Assembly (NCBI GenBank): GCA_933822405.4
Contig: CAKOGP040002091.1
Coordinates: forward strand, 62,001 to 126,000
Direction of reading: 5' to 3'
Origin: Cylindrotheca closterium
Lineage: Eukaryota > Bacillariophyta > Bacillariophyceae > Bacillariales > Bacillariaceae
DNA: 64,000 nt
A program made the translations under genes and the position numbers. Below the pieces are notes generated by a model that made no database searches, was not told the origin of the DNA, and saw nothing but the letters and a program-made list of their open reading frames with translations. Positions 60,699 through 64,000 of the stretch are shown piece after piece; position 1 is the first letter of the stretch, and every line of letters begins with the position of its first letter.

Positions 60699-63572
60699 AT
60701 GATCATGACGAAACTGCCGATGCTGCTTTCCAATCTCCTATGGTTTGCGAATGTCATCAGTGCCTTTCAAGTCGACACCGTAGTCGTCTCGCGTGGTGTT
60801 GTGGAGCCTTTTGGCTTCTTTGCTGCAGAAGAGAATCTCACTGCCAATTGTGTCTACGATGACAAAATCATCCTCCGACACCCCTCCTCCTTGAATGAAT
60901 CGGATCGATTCTATAATCTTGGGAATGCCATGCTCAAAGCCGCAACCATTACGGTGGATCGAATCAACAAAGATAATTGTGGCGTGGTGGTTGGGGGGAG
61001 ACGATATGCTATAGAACTTCACAGTTACAGTGATGATTCCGACGGAGACAAGACAGCAGCAGTGACGAGGGCCATTGTGAATCAGTCCAATTTTCTATTG
61101 GCTGGTTACTCAACCACGCTGGCAAACATTCAGAACCCCATTGCCGATACAAGCAACAGGATTTCCATCACTGCTGGATCCTCCGGAGCTAGCGCTCATG
61201 CAGCGAGCAGGCACGCCTTTGGAATGCTGCCACCGAGTACAACCTACACCAAGAACGGGTGGTTGGCTCTCAAAGCAAAAGGGGCCAAGACAGCTGCCAT
61301 CGTTAAGGATGATAACCTAGTCGCTTGTGGCGAAGATGAAGCTGCTTTTCATGGATTAGAACTGGTGTATTACCAAGAAAACGCACCTGTCAACCAGACA
61401 TATGAAGTACTTGAAGAAGCGGCATATCAAGTCTCTCTACTTGACCCCGAAGTCGTGTTTGTATGCCTGCGTGGTGACCCTGCAGATTGGGTCAAGGCAA
61501 TGAGGAAGCACGATTGGACTCCGAAAGCTGTAATTTGGGGTGGAGGAGGAAGATTCGGTTCTGATGACTTTGTGGAACGAGTCGGAAGCGACGCTCAGTA
61601 TATCATGGGGATGGCATCGTGGGACAAGAGTCTACCTCCGATTAAAGATGCCATCACTGGCTGGGTACCAGAAGAATTCTTTGATTTTTTTCAATCCGCT
61701 GCGGGCATACCCCCAGCCTATCAATATGTCGCACAAAGTGCTGCAATTAGTATTCTGCTTCAAGCCGCCGTGAAGGCCGGTTCCCTCGATGATACAGACG
61801 CAATTCTTGAGATCCTACAAACTGAATCATTCTCAACTGTCTATGGCGAAGTGTCCTTTGATGAAAATGGGCAGAATGAAGCGTCGTATCCCTTGCTGCT
61901 GCAATATGACATGAATCGAACCCTGCAACTGCTGCACCCCGAGGAACTTCGCAGTGGCAACTTTGAGATGGTCTATCCAATGCCAACCTGGAAAAATCGT
62001 GACTGTACCATCCTTTCTAATTGTACGGAAACGGGAGGAGGATGTGGAGTGGACGGGCAATGCACTTGTCCAGAAGAATCGATTTCAAAGGGTATCGGTG
62101 AAACAGCTCACTGTCGCTTGCCCCCACTCGAAGAAGACATGACGTACATTTCGGATGGCTTGATTCATCTTGGATGGGCGTTGGTGGTGATCCAAGGATT
62201 GGTATCCTTGTTTCTCTTTGCTTGGACTTGCCGTTACCGTGAGACGAACATTGTGAAAGCCAGTCAACCATTGTTTCTTCACATGGTCAGCTTTGGATGC
62301 TGCGTCCTGTCTTGGACCATTATTCCAGCATCCGTTCAGGGAGACTATCGGTACCTTCAGGACCCAGAGACACGACAAGAGACCGACCTTTTGAATGATC
62401 AGATTTCCAATGCTGATTTCGGTGAGTAACCAAAGAAAATACCAGCACCACTTCTAATGATCTGCTCATGTACTCACACCAATTTCTCTTGTACAGCTTG
62501 TATGGCAGCCCCCTGGTTGTTTGGATACGGGTTCAGCATTGTATTTTCAGCGCTCTTTGCCAAAATCTACCGCGTTCGTATGATCGTAGCCAGTGCAGTG
62601 AGTTTCCGACGAACGCGAGTTCACGTTAAGGATGTCATGTATATTATGGTAGGCATCCTTGGAGGAGAATCCATCATTCTTCTCCTTTGGAGTCTCATCA
62701 GCCCACTTACTTGGGAGCGAGAAGTCATCCTCGGAGACGAGTATGGACTGACCCTGATATCGTCTGGGCGGTGTGTCTCTGACTATTCATTGGTGTTTCT
62801 GCTGATCTTTTTGGGCTTCAATCTCTTTATTCTCTTTTACGCCTTGGTGCTATGCTACTTGACTCGCACCTATCCTTCCGAGTTTGCCGAGAGTCGATGG
62901 ATCACGGCTTGTGTGATTTCGTATATGCAGATTCTTTTACTCGCCGTGCCTATACTTGCAATTGTGGAAGGGAACAACAACGTTGCATTCTTTGGGCGAG
63001 CAGCTATTGTCTTTCTCATGTCAATGTCAGCCTCTCTCTTGGTATTCGGGCCTAAGATGTACGCTTTACACTATACGAGGAGCGAACAGGACGAAGCAGA
63101 TCTAGTGACGCGGTCAAAGATCTTTGATCGGATGTCGGCAGCAGTATCACAGAAAAATAGCGACAGGAACGACGCAACGGTATCAGGTCTCAATCAGAAT
63201 GGAAATCGACACAGCAGAGACTCGTCTAGCTCCGCGGGAATGCCAAAGAACTCTTGGGCCATGGTTGGCTACGAAGATTCGGAATTCATATCTAAATCAA
63301 TTACAGGATCTGCCTTTTTCAAATCAAGCAATGATTCTACATCCGACCAATCGACAGAACCACCGACTAAGAGGTCTGCATCTATCTCTCAGATCGAGCC
63401 AATTGAGGAAGGGAGGAACGAACAAGCACCTTCCAGTAAAAGATCGCAAAGCGAAAAAGTAGACAGTTCCACTCGATCCAATTCGGCAAATTCAGTCGAT
63501 GTTTGGGTTGAGGCTGCTTCGGACAGTAAGCCTCAGCGGGATAGTGCAAGCTCTGGTGCGGATGCTACTTGA
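60699..63572 (+). CDS. Class C GPCR, GABA-B-receptor-like
   Basis: Exons 60699-62421 and 62497-63572 around a 75-bp phase-1 intron (donor GTGAGT, acceptor TTGTACAG); 932 residues. Signal peptide 1-24 (LLSNLLWFANVISA). Residues about 55-440 are a Venus-flytrap ligand-binding domain: GNAMLKAATITVDRINKDNC, F-L-L-A-G-Y-S-T-T-L-A, SITAGSSGASAHAASRHAFG, A-A-I-V-K-D-D, Y-Q-Y-V-A-Q-S-A-A. Then comes a short EGF-like Cys stretch (C-T-E-T-G-G-G-C-G-V-D-G-Q-C-T-C). The 7TM_3 region runs about 490-775, with the intron between TM2 and TM3. The 150-residue C-tail is Ser-rich with SQIEPIEEG. Surface sensing of amino-acid-like ligands is the family role; ligand unknown. Confidence 0.85.
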
Positions 63573-64000
63573 ATTTGAATCTAATGATTGCCATCGGGTG
63601 TGGTTCATTTTTACGCAGATATAGATACTCGATGACCCAGTAAATTCGAAGCAAAACAACTTGAGAAGCCATGTATTGTTTAATGTTTTATTAATAGTGC
63701 ACATATTTTATGATACATCAAGTGTGAGTGGTATATCCACTTTAAGTCTGATATCCTCACTCTGTATCATGTTGTTTTGATACGATCAGTGTTTTTTTTA
63801 AAATGATGGTTTAGGATCGCCATGTTGCCATTGTTACTCGGCAATCTCCTCGTCATCTCCTTTCTCCAATTTCGAAAGTTGTAGAGCTCGATGCGATATG
63901 CATGATGCCCAGGTAAACAACGCAGCATTCAGCGTCCACCTTGGGGCGCACTAGACATATAATGCATTCGACTCGCTGTTGTTCATCTGCTTCTAATTTT
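63573..64000. other. Window-end intergenic sequence
   Basis: 430 bp after the GPCR gene. No gene or repeat recognised; the next gene presumably lies beyond the window. Confidence 0.4.

Overview
The window looks like nuclear DNA of a diatom, most likely a raphid pennate. Genes are densely packed on both strands and interrupted by short GT-AG introns, mostly 75-250 bp. Several products carry the diatom plastid presequence: a signal peptide followed by an aromatic residue in an A-F or A-W context. Typical diatom families are present: membrane-anchored LRR proteins with a C-terminal CxCC tail, a GABA-B-like class C GPCR, sulfotransferases, a Cys-rich P/S/T-rich wall-type protein and RAP-domain organelle RNA factors. 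I see no prokaryotic operons, CRISPR arrays, rRNA or tRNA genes. Intron boundaries were worked out by hand from splice consensus plus reading-frame and motif continuity.

Layout. 0-8 kb: ankyrin protein, a divergent pair (plastid-type SET protein and plastid DUF1995 protein) sharing a promoter with a perfect CRE palindrome, then a membrane LRR protein. 8-16 kb: GT-A glycosyltransferase, ubiquitin-like membrane protein of the Dsc3 type, a seven-exon plastid RAP protein, and a small secreted Ig-fold protein. 16-22.4 kb: a lineage-specific cluster with three related genes (one intact, two broken) that fuse a GRDP-like W-H-x-H domain to a SUMO-like domain. Between them lies a GCR1_C-type DNA-binding protein that shares their N-terminal basic tag. 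Flanking DNA is duplicated too. 22.4-31 kb: propeller-type type II membrane protein, a bacterial-looking flavoprotein, a multipass membrane protein and two head-to-head sulfotransferases. 31-40 kb: 4-TM protein, a large TPR protein enclosing a RelA/SpoT-like domain, a Fuseless-like multipass protein and a Cys-rich P/S/T-rich surface protein. 41-44 kb: tandem-duplicated lectin-like type II membrane genes, the last domain broken by a deletion. 44-64 kb: SERCA-type Ca2+ ATPase, phytase/esterase-like propeller protein, FCP1/NIF-type HAD phosphatase, exostosin-like glycosyltransferase, mitochondrial-type ABC half transporter, PH-like unknown and a class C GPCR.

The genes do not form one pathway. 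Themes are cell-surface glycan and sulfate chemistry (two glycosyltransferases, two sulfotransferases, a propeller enzyme-like protein, lectin-like and wall-type proteins), signalling (GPCR, LRR, Ca2+ pump) and organelle biogenesis (RAP, DUF1995, plastid SET, ABC transporter, mitochondrial phosphatase). The best candidates for something undescribed are the GRDP/SUMO-like/GCR1 cluster (16.6-22.1 kb) and the TPR-RelA/SpoT-like protein (32.4-35.9 kb).
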